From Ilex aquifolium (lineage: Eukaryota > Streptophyta > Magnoliopsida > Aquifoliales > Aquifoliaceae), in NCBI GenBank assembly GCA_951799425.1, contig OX637395.1, forward strand, positions 12,502,451-12,566,450: a stretch of DNA of 64,000 bases. Direction: 5' to 3'. The notes below the pieces were generated by a model, which was not told the origin of the DNA, ran no database searches, and worked only from the letters and a program-made list of their open reading frames with translations. The position numbers and the translations under genes are program-made. Below, in pieces: positions 31,947 to 43,848 of this stretch (positions within the stretch are counted from its first letter, which is position 1; every line of letters starts with the position of its first letter).

Positions 31947-32528
31947 TGATGGTGTTATTTCACGTGAATGAGCAGTGAGTTCGAGTGCAATGGTATGGAA
32001 CAGTTCTGAGCTACAAGGCCCGAGAATTGGTAGGCGAATGCTCTAGTTATCAGAGGTGTGGTGTGCGTAACACAGTGTAAATATAGTGGTTCACCGGCTG
32101 CTGAGCTCGGCTAGTCCACTCTACAATGAAGGCTCTTGCTCCTGAGGTGTATATTTATTCAAAAGGTGTTTACAGATTGTTCTTTGATGCTATTCGGCTC
32201 TCCCATTTTGTTGGGGCAATCTATAATACTTATAATGTCATTCCTAACTCTAAGAGATCTCTATCGAGATCTTTGCCCTTCATCCATGAGATCTCCCTTA
32301 ATTCTAGGAGAGGATCTTGGTCAATTGAGTGTTTTACGCCTGAGATGCTGTTTGGCTATTGTTTCGGGGATGCCAGCTGTCATCCAGCTACTTCCTTATC
32401 ATTTCGGCTATTATTTCGCTTGGGAGGAGCTCGAGTTCTGATCCTCTGAGCTCTGGAGCTCCGAACTGACCTCCCGATCTGATCTCCTGGGCTGAGCTCA
32501 TACTTAGGATTAATTTTTGGTACTATCA
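31947..32528 (-). repeat. 5' LTR of the Tat element
   Basis: 582 bp, TG...CA with a 6-7-bp terminal inverted repeat. It aligns to 19570-20151 without indels; about 28 substitutions were counted by eye. Confidence 0.95.
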
Positions 32529-32633
32529 ATTAGTAATGGCTAGATGGTGACTTAATGGTTTAAGGATTGTGAGTTGGTGTTGGGTGTGGTTTTAAGTACT
32601 TGAATTGATTGTGGATGCTTTCCAATATGAGGT

Positions 32634-32770
32634 TGCCAAGACTACTAGGTATAAAATGTAGCAATATAATAGCTGAGACTTCTGGGCATAAACGATAGCA
32701 ATGGAACTACCGAGACTGCTAGACGAAAACAGTAGCGATATAATTGTCGAGACTCCCGAGTGAAAACATA
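32634..32770. repeat. ~42-bp tandem repeat (GAGACTKCTRGGCGAAAA type)
   Basis: About three copies of a unit reading CCGAGACTGCTAGACGAAAA then CAGTAGCGATATAATTG, in diverged form. They lie in the LTR-like sequence right of the Tat insertion. A separate 29-30-bp direct duplication (GTATACTCTGTCAGTTGTTG) lies at 33039-33100. Confidence 0.65.
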
Positions 32771-33299
32771 TAGCGTTAACTGTTATGGGATATTGGATAG
32801 TAGATTTTGAATGTTGGGTATTGGATGTTGGATATTTAGCGTGAATTCCATTTTAAGTGTATGTGTGAGATATAAATATAATTGTTTGGTGCTTATGAGT
32901 TTCCTTTCAATATGTTTCAAATATTCTCACTGAGCGTGTGTTAAGCTCACCTCCCAACAGTTATTTGTTTGTAGGTTCTTGGAATATAGGAGTTGGTCCA
33001 CTGAACAGTCTAGTTTGACGTGGAGGAGTTGTATCAATTTGTATACTCTGTCAGTTGTTGTTGTATACGTGTATACTCTGTCAGTTGTTGTTATATACGT
33101 GCAGTAAAGACACTTAAGGGAATGATGCCCTAGTTGTTCTAATGTTGCGTTGAGTTGTATATTTACTATAAATGTTTATTGAGTAGATGAGTTTGATTAA
33201 TGAAGCACATGTTATATTACTGTGGTTTAAACAATGATTTAAGGATTAACATGTTAGAATTAACCACACCTTAACTCTTTTATGGGATGGGATGTGACA

Positions 33300-34062
33300 C
33301 GAATACGTCTGGCATGACACTATTGTCATCCCTATCTTTAATTGAATTTAAGTTGACCTCTTAACTTGTCCAACTAACCCGAATTGCATCCCTAGTAGAA
33401 GCAGAGGAGGATACTTGCATGTGGGCCCAAATAACCTTGGAGCAGGTTCACTTCTTTGGGCAACCCAAATGAAATGTTGTTTCGATAAAATTTTCCTTGG
33501 CTGTGGGTACCACTTTTAGGTCTTATTTGAATATAAGTTCTCACGCGTAACTTGTAAGTAATTAAGTCCTCTAAATGGTAAAATATTTGTAAGTAAATAC
33601 AAAATTCAGTTTTTATTTTTTTTATATTACCTAAATATCTCTACCTTGATTTATGCATAATTGATTGACACTTTCTTTTTTTTCAAATATTTGAAAAGTT
33701 TGTTTTCAATGTTATTGTGATATATTCAACCGTTTGAATTTTGAAAAACCAATCTCTATTCATTTGGCATTATCTTTTTGAACCGACGTTGTCTTCTTCA
33801 CCATTCTAGTTTACTGTCAAGAAGCTTTAGGAGTTTTCTGTCTACAGCTATCTGTTCCATTCATTGATGCCGAATAGTGCATTACTAGGTTTCTTAAGAA
33901 TTTTTTTTTTCAGTATTCCAGATTTTGACTAAAAATTGTTTGTTTGCTATCGTCTTTAACAATTGTATTTGTTCGGTTTTTTTTTGTGTTCCAGCCATTG
34001 ACGCCGGACGTTGAGGAGTTTGAACTAGGGTTGTTACAAATTTTTTGTACATTATTATTACA
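33300..34062. other. Spacer, no gene seen
   Basis: Probably the right part of an old hAT-type repeat (33300-33395), then AT-rich sequence. No domain is recognised. Confidence 0.35.
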
Positions 34063-35021
34063 CTAAGGATAACCCGTGCCTGAAGGCACGGTACAACTAA
34101 AAAAAATCGAACATTGAATTTCAACACGAAATAATCAAACACTGAACTCGGACACATACTAAACTGAAAGCCTAAACTCGCCCTATATATGGTGTCTAAA
34201 AGCACTGTACATAGTTCTTAAACACAACCTATTTCTTAGAAAAATCACATAACCTGAATTTCAAAACTCTATCCAAGTCATGAAAATCCAACTCACGCGT
34301 TAAAATACACAAAAAGAGACTTAGATTGAAGAGTGGACTAAAATAACAGCAACACATCAAAGTTTGGACTAAATACATAGGAGGTCACCGTCGTCACTTG
34401 AGTTGTGTCGTCACTAAAGATACACTGCCAATTGTCGCTGCCCGTTGTGAAGTTCACTGAAAAAATACATAAATTGGACAATAAACCTAGGTACCGCATA
34501 ATAATTTAAACTAATTAAAGCTCAAACCAACAATTAAAGCCAATTGAACAATAAGCCTAGGTCCAACATAAGTTGTACTCACTGCTCAGTTAGTTTCAGT
34601 TTTTATAGCTTTTTTCACGATTTTAGAAGCACTCATAAAGGCCTTTCCTGACTCCTATAAACAAAAAATTCTGAGATGCATCCCTTGTGTTTCAGCACAA
34701 AAAAGACACATAATCGAGTTTGACAATATAAAAAGTTGGTAGCTAGCTGTTGGAACCTACATGTGAAGGGCAAAAAGGCATCCCATATCAGACTATGAAG
34801 GAAACAAAATCACTTAAGTTACGAAGTTTAGAACAAACCACTCAGAGCTTAAGACTTAAACTTTTGAGTCAAGTACGAAATGCTACTTAGCAAACCAAGC
34901 TAGTGTAAACAAACAAAGTTGAGGCCATTGATTAGGATTTATGGAATCATTTAAATTGAATCTTCTAATGACCCAGTCATTTAATTTCTAAGTATTTTTT
35001 CAGCTATGATTTACTGGAAAC

Positions 35022-35056
35022 TTATAATAATAGGAGGGGGGGGGGGGGGGGGGGGG
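35022..35056. repeat. G21 run
   Basis: A homopolymer of 21 G at 35036-35056, next to the donor site of the patellin-like exon. Confidence 0.85.
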
Positions 35057-35078
35057 AGCAGAAAATAGCAGAATGAAC

Positions 35079-35222
35079 CTCAATGCCTTCAATTTGAATG
35101 TTAACTTTTTCTCCCCCTTTCACAGTGAACTTAGAAGCTAGTTTTGGTGGTCCATTTTGTAAATCACTGGGTCGATTCAGTCCACCATACTGAACTGGAA
35201 CATCCTCTGGCAATTTTATGAA
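35079..35222 (-). pseudogene. Single captured exon of a patellin-like SEC14-GOLD gene
   Basis: The minus strand reads FIKLPEDVPVQYGGLNRPSD, then LQNGPPKLASKFTVKGGEK and VNIQIEGIE, and ends at a GT donor (GAG|GTTCATT, exon end 35079). The PEDVPVQYGGL motif, the acidic/Pro spacer and FTVKGGEKVNIQIE match the junction of the SEC14 lipid-binding and GOLD domains of plant patellins, phosphoinositide-binding proteins of membrane traffic and cell plates. No neighbouring patellin exon is visible on either side. It lies inside the Helitron-like element, so gene capture is the simplest reading. Confidence 0.6.
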
Positions 35223-36597
35223 CAAAACATGAGCACTTGAACAACACATACACAATGACCAAAAAAATAAAAGAACAACATATACACTAATAACAACAGC
35301 TTGCTGCTATAATGGCCTAACAGTCAACAAATTGGATATGTAGCATATGAACTATATCATTTTTTTTTTTGGTAAGTAATTAACTATATCATTGTTTAAG
35401 GAAATTCAAGTCAATTCTTCATGGCAAATAAATTCAACATTCTCAAGTACTTTGGTAATGCCAAAAACAAAGGGGACCATACTTTGACTCTATCTGAGAT
35501 GAAGAGATAGCAATGCGTCACTACTGAAAACATTTCCAACCACCAAGAATGAAAAAACTGCACATTATGTAATTATATAAAGGCTGATAGTTAAGAGATG
35601 ATCCAAAGGAAAATTGAGCAGAAACACACTAATTGTTGAAAGGTGCAGGGGCACCTAATTTGCATTGGGAGACTAAATAAGTTTCTGACTCTCGGCGACA
35701 ATATCGACAAATGCAGTTTCTTATCGCAACTAAGGGAAGTATACTCACTAATTGATAAAGCACAAAAATAAAATCAAAGCTCACCAATTGATTTAATACT
35801 ATGCTCAATATAACATCTACCGTAGCATTCAAACACTTAACCATGCCACACAAAGATTGGTCATTACATAGATACACCACATAAAAGAGCAGACAAACAC
35901 AGAAAACCCATGAATGTAAAAACTGCAAAACAACAAACCACTTTAAATAAAGGACCCAGAACAGTAAAGTGTGAAGATGATTAATTAGAGAAAACAGGAT
36001 ACATGAAATTGGGGAATAGAAGAACAAAAGCCCAAAAATCATAAGAGCATTTAACAAATGAAAAGTAAAACAATCCTAGAATGGATACAACCGAATAGAA
36101 AAGGCATTAAAGATGATCTATCAAGAGCAAAATAGGAGCAAATCAAAGGGTGAACATAAAAAAAAAAAAAAGAACAAAATGAGCCAAGGTACTTACTTAG
36201 CAACGGTAGGCGAGAGGTGAATAAATTGCCCAAAGCCCAATTGTGTGTGCGAACACTGCCTGAAAAACAGAGGGTGCCTTTGACAGAGAATGTATATCAG
36301 GGGCATTTGATCGAACAGCTTGTGGGCATTTGAACGAAGAGCAAAACCAAACAAATAGTTGATTTTTACACAAAAAAACTTACCTTGCACCGAGGACTGA
36401 GTAATGCAAGATATATGCAGGCGCTCCAACAGTTGATTTTGGTTGTGAATGTAGCACCGAGGACCGAGTAAAATAACCAGAGAAAAAATTCAGTGCGTGA
36501 AATAAAAACTTGAAATAACTAAAACCTCAGTGCGTGTGTGTGGGTGAGAGTGTGAATAAAATGTGTGTGAATGCTTTTGTGTGTGTGCGAGAGCTAT

Positions 36598-36685
36598 AGT
36601 AATAACTCGTGTCTGATGGCACGGTGCAATTCAACAAATAATCGAATATTGATTGTGGACTCGAAATAATCAAACACTGAAAATG
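36598..36685 (-). repeat. Second Helitron-type 3' end
   Basis: Read on the minus strand, CACCGTGCCATCAGACACGAG plus TTATTACTATAG resembles the hairpin end at 34063, and both share upstream words (CAGTGTTTGATTATTTCG). The terminal bases read CTAT rather than CTAG. It may be an internal old terminus or a nested copy. Confidence 0.4.
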
Positions 36686-39600
36686 ACCGCAATAAGTTGA
36701 AAATTTAAATCGCATCCTTAAATACCACACTTTCCATACATAATCAACAAAGTATTATCAATATTAAGATTCTATTGAAGACAAATTGCAATACAGAGAT
36801 GGAGAAAACCTAACCTTAATAATCAAAATATCATAAATTTAAATTGACAACAACATAAAATTCATATGTTTGAAATTATATACCTAATTAGAACTAACAA
36901 TAGTGCTCAAAAATCAACTTGCAGGGTCAGAAATGTCCGTGCTGAAAAGGACTGTGTCATGCAATTCAATATTTAATCAACATGTAACAGTAATTACACA
37001 ATCCAAAGAAAACATAGCGACTTAGTATCAACCAATAATACAAAGAAACCAACCAAATTCAACCACCAAAAAGATTAATTCCAAATTCAAATAGAAATTT
37101 CAACAGTAAGGAAACATAGCAAAAGAAAAGCAAAATAACTAAACGCAACAATACCTAATTTTTCAATGCAAAACAGATGTGATCAAGAACGTCAATAAAA
37201 TTAAAAATAAATATAAAATATAAAAACAAATACAAAATTAAAAAGAGGATTAACTAATCAACTTGCTTGTAAACAATCATAAAATTATTAAGAAAAATGG
37301 TAATAAAGCAAAAGGGGTTCACAGTAATGTACACCACCATGCTCATTTCACCTGCAAATAATGCAAAAATATCAATTATTAATCTCAATAACAGTATGCT
37401 AATAAAAAAAAACTCGCAAGGGTATATAAAAAATTCAACAACAATCAGTAACAAAGTTACCAATTTTTCAATTCTTTGTTGATCTAGTTAATTCTGCCAT
37501 ACCAACCCCAAAATTTAAAAAAAAAAAAAAGACTATAATTCAACAATTGACCAACGCAACTAAAAAATAATTCATAGTAGACTTAAAAGGAATAGGCAAA
37601 AAAAAACTAATGTTCGTAGGATTCTACAACAACAAAAGTAATGTTCATAAGATTCTACAACAACAAAAGTATAATATTATGACTTTATTATTTTAGAAAA
37701 TTATTCCTCAACTAAAGAATTAAGTCCAAAGCACTAAAGTACTACATAATTAAGTCCTACACAACGTGAACCAATTAGTAACGCAAGGAATGAAATGACA
37801 GGAGCACATACTCATAGTTAATCAGTACGGGAGTAAGGAATTGAGGAAAAATTTAAATGATTTTACGCATATAATCTTGCTACCACAGTGGCAATCAAAC
37901 CAATCATTTTAATCACTTGCCAAGTGCAACCCAACCATGACCACAGACATGAGAGGGAGATAGAGAGAGAGGGGCATTGTTTAACAACCAACTATGTACC
38001 AAAGAAACCCATTTTCAACCGATCATTATTTCACTTTTTAAAATTACAAACCATAAACACCATAGCCCCTTCAACCATAACAAAAACCTTACACCCTTCA
38101 CCCTTAGGTAAAACAATCCAACCTACACCACATGTTGGCACCCATTGGTGGTACCAAAACTCCAGCATTTAACAAAAGAACTGAATGAAACTCCCATAAA
38201 TTAACCAGCATTTCACTTCACCAATTATAAACACCACTTATTAGACCAACCCATATATCATTCAAGTATTTGACATTCTAACTAATAAAAAAAAAAAGGC
38301 ATCCCATGAATTACTTGTCAATGCAAATTAATTCAACATTTAGGAAAACCTACAATTACACTTCAACAAAAAACACTACGTGAAACTCAGTTGGTCAATA
38401 ATGAAATTTTTCCATAACATTTGGGTCGATTCATGTTAATATAGAAACTAATTCGCATCATAATTCACAAAAATATATATTCAACCCGTAAATGTAATGC
38501 CACTCACCCACGTTGATGTTTTTTGTTAAGCATATCAAGTATTGATAAACGACAAATTAACAGATAGAATTAAATGATTTGAGACGTTAAAATTCGTTTG
38601 CCAAACTGTGAAACTTTGATAAGCGATTATATTTTTCTCATTAAATTCCAAAACTACCCATAGTTGGCACAATAATAAAAACTTAGTAATTATTTTTTTA
38701 AAACCCCAACAAATTAGATACATATACCTTTAAACTTCATCCACTGCCACAAACCAACCCAAAAACCTTAAATTACCACCTACAGCCATCACTGACCAAA
38801 ATCCCAACCACTGCCACCATTGAAAATCCTTCCATCAATCCAAAAACCCTATACAACCACCAACAAATTTTATGAAAAGAAAATACTATTGGACTGGTAA
38901 TGACCAAAAAAAAATCTATATATGCTGGTGCGATTTCCTAAGATTCACCATCACCGGCCAAAAAATTAGGAAAGACCTTATAAACTAAGAAAATTAGGAA
39001 ACATTTCACGTTTGGTTAAAAAATGGTGATGTAATCAAACCTAATAAAATTTAAAATTAGAAAAAATCCAAAAAAAACAATTAGAAGAGTCTCTTCATTT
39101 TGCGGAAGTCCGAAACTCAAGTCTTCCCATCATATCATCCTTGATCCTCCGATTTTCAACATAAGATTGTTAGGAAAATAATAATATCGCAAACCATTCA
39201 TGAGAGAACAACATGAAGAAAAGGAAGAGGGAGGTCCATGGGGCCACGAATCGAAAGAGACACGGATCAATTTCAAAAGCTCAAAACAACATTGGTAGTT
39301 TCACAATCCCAATGAAATAGAGGAAATTCAGTTCACACGGTACTTCCATTCCGCCCACAAGAGGAAGCGAAAAAACCCTGCACAATCCATAAAATCTATG
39401 CATACAAAGTTTGGAATCGTAAGAACAAACCTGAGGATGAGGGATAAATTGAAGGCAGGCAAAGAAAATGAGCAGGGAGAGATGAGGCATACCTGGTAGG
39501 GGTTAGCAGCAGCAGCGGCGGTGGTGGTGGTGTTGTTGGGGCATAACAGAGAGAGCGATAAAGAGAGAGCGGGGGGGTAAGTGCTGACAGCAGCGGCGGT

Positions 39601-39926
39601 GGTGGTGGTGTTGCTGACGAAGTGGCGGTGGTGGTGTCGTTGGAGCGTAAACAGAGAGAGAGAGAGAGATGATAAGGAGTAGCAGAGGGTGGGCAAAAAA
39701 AAAAAGAAGAAGAAACAGAAGGGATGGTTGTCTGACAGAAGGGAGGAAAAAAAAGAGACGGAGGGGAGGCGGTGACAGGTGAGGTGACTGAGAGAGGTCA
39801 GAAATTTGAAAAATATTGTGAGTAAAAAAAGATGATTTTGGGCGGAAATGAAAGGTCTATTAATAGCTGTTGGATGAATTGATTTGAGACTGTTAGATGT
39901 TGAAGTCACCCTGTATATATTATAGA

Positions 39927-41134
39927 TATAGATATAGATATTGTTTCGAAAAATCTGAAAAAAAATTTATCATCTTGGACATTGTTTTTTTGGTTTTTTA
40001 CGAAGTGGATTTTTTTTTTAATTTGGCCATTGTTGATTTTTTGAATTAGAATTTTATAGAGTAATGGTCGTAAATCTTATTTTGAATTCGTCTTATTCAC
40101 CATAGCTGTTTGATTCAATGTTTTAGTGTCACTGTTTTAATTTTTAGAGAATACCAAAACGGGGACTTCCTCAATGTCATTCTGTGTTTCTCTTTAAAGT
40201 CGATTTCTTGCATTGCCCTAACTATGATAATTAGATGTGACAATGTTAACTCATTATTCATTAACCTAACTAATTCGTTCATAAATAAATGAGTTGGGTA
40301 CCTATTTTAATTAATGCGGGTTCTAAATGGGTTAGGTAATATAATTCACTTTAATTAAGCGGGTTAAAATGAATTACAAATGGGTACTTATTGGGCTGAG
40401 TATTTATCTTTCTATTAAATAACACAAGTAATAAAATTAAATGAATATACTAATATACCAAAAAATACACACACACATTAATACACAAAAAATACACATA
40501 TATACTAATACACCAAAACACACACACACTAGAACACCAAGAATACAAACAGTAATACACCCCAGCCCCATGAGCCACTGGTCAACACACGACCTGACCC
40601 ATAACCCATTACCCATGGGGCAACCCGCAACCCACAGCCAACCCATTGCACACAGCCGACCCGACCCATTATTGTGTGTATTTTGTTTTTTATTAAATAT
40701 GTTTTATTTTTGTGTGTTAGTATATGTGTATGTATTTTTGGTGTATTAGTGTGTGTGTGTGTTTTGGTGTATTAGTGTGTGTATGTATATATTTTGGTAT
40801 ACTAATGTGTGTGTGTGTGTATTTTAGTATACTAGTGTGTGTCTATTAAGAATTTTAATTATTTTATAGAATGAATTTAACCCAAGTAGTTATAAACTCA
40901 ACTCATTATAACTCATTTAATACACGAGAGAGAAAGAGAGAAAGTGGGTGGGAGTAAATATGAGTCGACTTTTGAGTATTTTTTTAATTTCTAAGTTTTT
41001 AATGTTATGTATTGGATTATAGGCCCAAATTATTGCAACAAAAATTTTGATTGAATTTAATTTTTTGGGGCTTTTTTGTAGGGCTTAAAATTTAATGGAT
41101 TTAATTTTTTTTGCGGACTAGTGATGTACATAAA
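39927..41134. other. Spacer with inverted CA/TG microsatellites
   Basis: No gene is seen. 40445-40545 (ACACCAAAACACACACAC, TAATACACCAA) and 40715-40850 (GTGTATTAGTGTGTG, GTTTTGGTG) are reverse complements flanking a 150-bp GC-richer centre with CCCATTACCCATGGGG words, so the region can form a long hairpin. It may be a MITE with microsatellite arms. Confidence 0.45.
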
Positions 41135-41205
41135 ATTATGGGGCCTTCTAAAAATTTGGGGCCTAAAGCCCATACTTTTTTTCCATACTGTTGGGTCGGC
41201 CCTGC
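41135..41205. mobile_element. Terminal piece of a hAT element
   Basis: The end GGGTCGGCCCTG at 41205, preceded by GGGGCCTAAAGCCC, matches (reversed) the CAGGG(T/G)CGGCCC ends at 58886 and 63242. The other end is not found. It abuts copy 1 of the LTR-gag duplication. Confidence 0.5.
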
Positions 41206-43848
41206 AAAGAGTGAACCACACAAAACTCCCAAAAAAATGTCAAATTTTTAATATTTTTTAAACTAGTTTGGATATTGAGACATGAAACAGTAAATTCACA
41301 CATTTTAATCCAAAAAATAAATAAATAAAGTTGGGCATTCAAATCAAGAATAAACTCAAATACTGTGATAATAAATAACAGTGTTATCAGAACCGGACCA
41401 TAAGACAACTTGATGATGTCGTTTGCTAGAAGATGGTCAAAGATCTAATCGGCCTTCGATATGTCAAATTCATATTTTCAGTTATTGTCACTGGCTCCTT
41501 TCTCAGTGCTTGACGGGGTCTACAATTGTTCTTTTGAGGCCCTAGCTAGGGCCTTGCTAACATGTGGCCATCTAGCCACAATTTCTGCCAATGTTCACCT
41601 CAAAATCCTGGTCTGCTTCGACCTTGAGGACCTCCATGTTCAGGTCACAATTGTATGTTCCCTTTGAGGCATTCCTATAGTCCTGTTCCTCACGGAGAAT
41701 TTGTTCGTATTGGGTTGCTCGTGTTGTCAACTTGAACATATCATTAAACTTTATTCCTTCAAACTTCTTTTGAAGCTCAAAGCCAAGACCATTTTGCGCT
41801 ATGCGCACATATTCCATCTCAGGAAAGGCCATCCTGTATTTGTTCTTGACCTTCTTGAAATGGGCGTTATAAGGCTCCGCTGTCTCACCAGTCATCTGAT
41901 ATAACTTGGAAAAATCTGCCATAACTACCTCGGGCTCAGTGTAGTGAAATTGAGCATGGAATTTGTCTTCTAGCTAGTACCAGCTTAACACCGAGTTAGG
42001 CGACAAGTATGTATACCATCTAAAGGTTGTTACAATTAGCAAATTTACAAACAACCTTAGCTTCAAGAATTCATTTTCCCCCCGTCCCACTGCATTGTAC
42101 GATGAAGTTCCCTATGTGTTCGACAGTCGACTAACCGTTCTCTCCTAAGAATTTCGCGAATACTGGGACTTTGTAACCATGAGGGTATTCATGCTCCCTG
42201 TCCACCTTGTCAGAATATGATTTTCGATATGTTGGCTTGGTTACTTGCCTCATGGCGGGGCTGAGATGCTACCATCTATAGTGCTGCTAGAAGAACAATC
42301 GACAGCTGGCATCTTGGAACAGAGGATTGTTGTTTCTCCAAGGGCCATTTCTACCCTACTGCGCCCTCTGAGGCGACACATATGATGGGGGAAGTGGTGG
42401 CTACCTTGCAACCCCTGGTTGATTAAAATTGTTAAACAATCACTCCAATGCTTGCTTGGTGTAGCCAGACTCTTCTCTTATCTAGTCTCCCAAGCCATTA
42501 ATGGATCCAGAGACCTGTTGGGAAACCTCCTAGGAAAGTGCCTTAATCTACGCCTCTGGCTTTGAGTCAGATTCTCAATTTTCTTGCCCCTAGTTGGAGG
42601 CAATTCTTCTTACAGGTTGTGAACGCCAAACTTACCTTATTTAACCACTTCGTGCACTGGGGGTACGTTTGTTGAGCCAATTTTGGCTTTTCCACGAGGG
42701 TGTGCCATGTTGTTACAACGGGTTCCACCGAGCATGCTAAAAAATATGTTTGGCGTAGTTTCGAATTACGGGTGTGCCAAAGTCCGGAAGGACTTAAAAT
42801 TCAAACACCTACGACCTTATCTATTCGAACCAGTGTAAGATTCTAAAATTGTGACTATTCAAATGATTATAATGAAGTTGTAGGCTACTTCTACTAAAAC
42901 AACTTAACGAACTGAAATTTCCACTGGCTTAAATACTTTCAACTGAAACAACTTAACGAACTGAAATTTGGTAATGATACGGGGATTGAAAACAATAAAG
43001 TAAACAACAAGGAGAGATCTGCAAACTACTGTACTTAGCATTAATTAAAAAGAAAGATCACCAGAGTGACGGTTATAGAGTAAAGGAAAAATGCAAGACA
43101 TAAGCAAAGGAAGATGCTAGCTCTATGTAGTGTGTTGTGTATTGATCGATGATCCTTTCTTGTAGCCTCTCATTCTTTATTTATAGGGGATTCTAATCGC
43201 TGAAGTAATTTTTTCTAGTCATGACTGTAATCATGACATATTTTCCTATTATGCTTAAACGTGCATCGACCCGTTTGTAACTGACGGTTTATGATGTCAC
43301 ATTTTTTCTTTTTCCGAGATTCAGAGAGTCCTATTCTCATAACTGTCTTGTCTTGTCTTATCTAGACTATTTCTAATTTCATCCTAACCGTTAGATCTCA
43401 CTATATATCATTCTCAAATTTTTAATATTCGAGTGCAAACAATTACACCCCTAGTTATTTGGATCCCGGGCCATTTTATTCGCAACAACTGTGGTTTTAC
43501 TAATAGAGACATTTCCTAGGCTTTTAACTTTAGTTTGCTAAATAGAAGGAGCTTAAAAGTGCAATTTTCTGTGAGGAATTATATGTAAAGAATGAGAGAT
43601 CATTACCATTGGAATAGAATTGACAATCTATTTCGCTGTTGGATGTTTATCTTTTAACTAAATAAAAATTAGATCAAAATACGCTAACGAATTAAAATAA
43701 TTATAACTACGTTTTAATACCCCATCCACCACCACCTCACCACCGTCTCAACCTCCACCTCACCACTTCAAACTCCTAACATAGGTCTCGCATTACTTCA
43801 ACAAGCCATTAGATCACATCTCTTTCTGAAGTATAATTTTTTTTCATT
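41206..43848 (-). mobile_element. LTR-gag block, copy 1
   Basis: The first of two 2.65-kb direct copies (with 44771-47409). Read on the minus strand it has an LTR-like promoter part (TATAAATA at 43185-43178), a long untranslated part, then a gag start ATGGCACACCCTCGTGG at 42708. Short length differences exist between copies: copy 1 alone has the GGAAGGACTTAAAATTC segment near 42785. The internal pol region and second LTR are absent. Confidence 0.7.
41430..42708 (-). pseudogene. Gypsy-type gag, copy 1, broken
   Basis: From ATG 42708: AHPRGKAKIGSTNVPPVHEV, then after several stops DREHEYPHGYKVPVFAKFLG and STVEHIGNFIVQC, and an open part 41922-41572 with MADFSKLYQMTGETAEPYNA, FPEMEYVRIAQNGLGFELQK and KLTTRATQYEQILREEQDY. 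This is the retrotransposon gag layout (YPHGYKxPxFxKFxG, then STVEHIGRF, then the helical C-terminal part). Many stops make it non-functional. Confidence 0.75.

Larger units (their letters stand above)
19570..32528 (-). mobile_element. Tat-lineage Ty3/gypsy LTR retrotransposon, 12.96 kb
   Basis: A complete but mutated element in reverse orientation. Two 582-bp LTRs (TGATGGT...ACCATCA in the element's direction) are flanked by ATTTG (19565-19569) and ATTAG (32529-32533), a 5-bp target duplication with one change. A PBS and a purine-rich PPT lie next to the proper LTRs. Order: gag, CHHC-type finger, protease, RT, RNase H, archaeal-type RNase H, integrase. The second, archaeal-type RNase H between RNase H and integrase places it in the Tat lineage (Ogre/Retand-like). 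The 3' half holds a 28-bp tandem repeat and two genes on the opposite strand. By eye the LTRs differ at about 28 sites (4.8%), many of them C/T or G/A, consistent with insertion within the last few million years under usual plant rates. It is coding-dead now. Confidence 0.95.
17704..33299 (+). mobile_element. LTR-like sequence (solo LTR?) split by later insertions
   Basis: It starts TGTGAGACCTAGAC and ends GGGATGTGACA, the TG...CA style of Ty3/gypsy LTRs. Without the inserted Tat element (19570-32528) it is about 2.6 kb. It has a CTATAAATACC TATA box at 19202-19208, a GA tract with AAG run at 18053-18125, the CTACCGGTAG array, and after the insertion the segment CACTGAGCGTGTGTTAAGCTCACC near 32930, which resembles the U5 side of plant gypsy LTRs. 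No 5-bp target duplication is evident and no internal region is present, so a solo LTR is inferred. Flanking TAGAGGTGATCA (17293) and GGGATGACAA reversed (near 33337) suggest it sits inside an older hAT-type repeat. Confidence 0.4.
34063..39926 (-). mobile_element. Helitron-like element, non-autonomous
   Basis: Read on the minus strand it begins TCTATAATATATACAGGGTG (after an A, 39927) and ends with the hairpin CCGTGCC-TTCA-GGCACGG followed by GTTATCCTTAG before a T (34062). A TC start, a short GC hairpin just before a CTRR-like end, no TIR, and A/T flanks are Helitron traits. The 132-bp element at 60488-60619 shares both ends (TCTATAATATAAAACAGGGT; hairpin; GTTACTCCTAG), which supports the pairing. 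A second hairpin end with matching subterminal sequence lies at about 36598-36685. CTTAG instead of CTAG is a one-base deviation. No Rep/helicase is present; a GA/CT-rich tract sits near the 5' end (39480-39780), and the 193-codon frame there is not credible. Confidence 0.5.

Noticed and set aside
35629..36429. Hydrophobic minus-strand ORFs inside the Helitron
   Set aside because: AT-rich composition gives Phe/Leu/Ile runs; no match to other patellin exons or any known family.
39281..39909. 193-codon minus-strand ORF at the Helitron 5' end
   Set aside because: Its composition is entirely CT repeats, giving Ser/Leu/Phe runs and a (TTG)/(CCG)n Thr/Ala tract; no domain and no homologous look.
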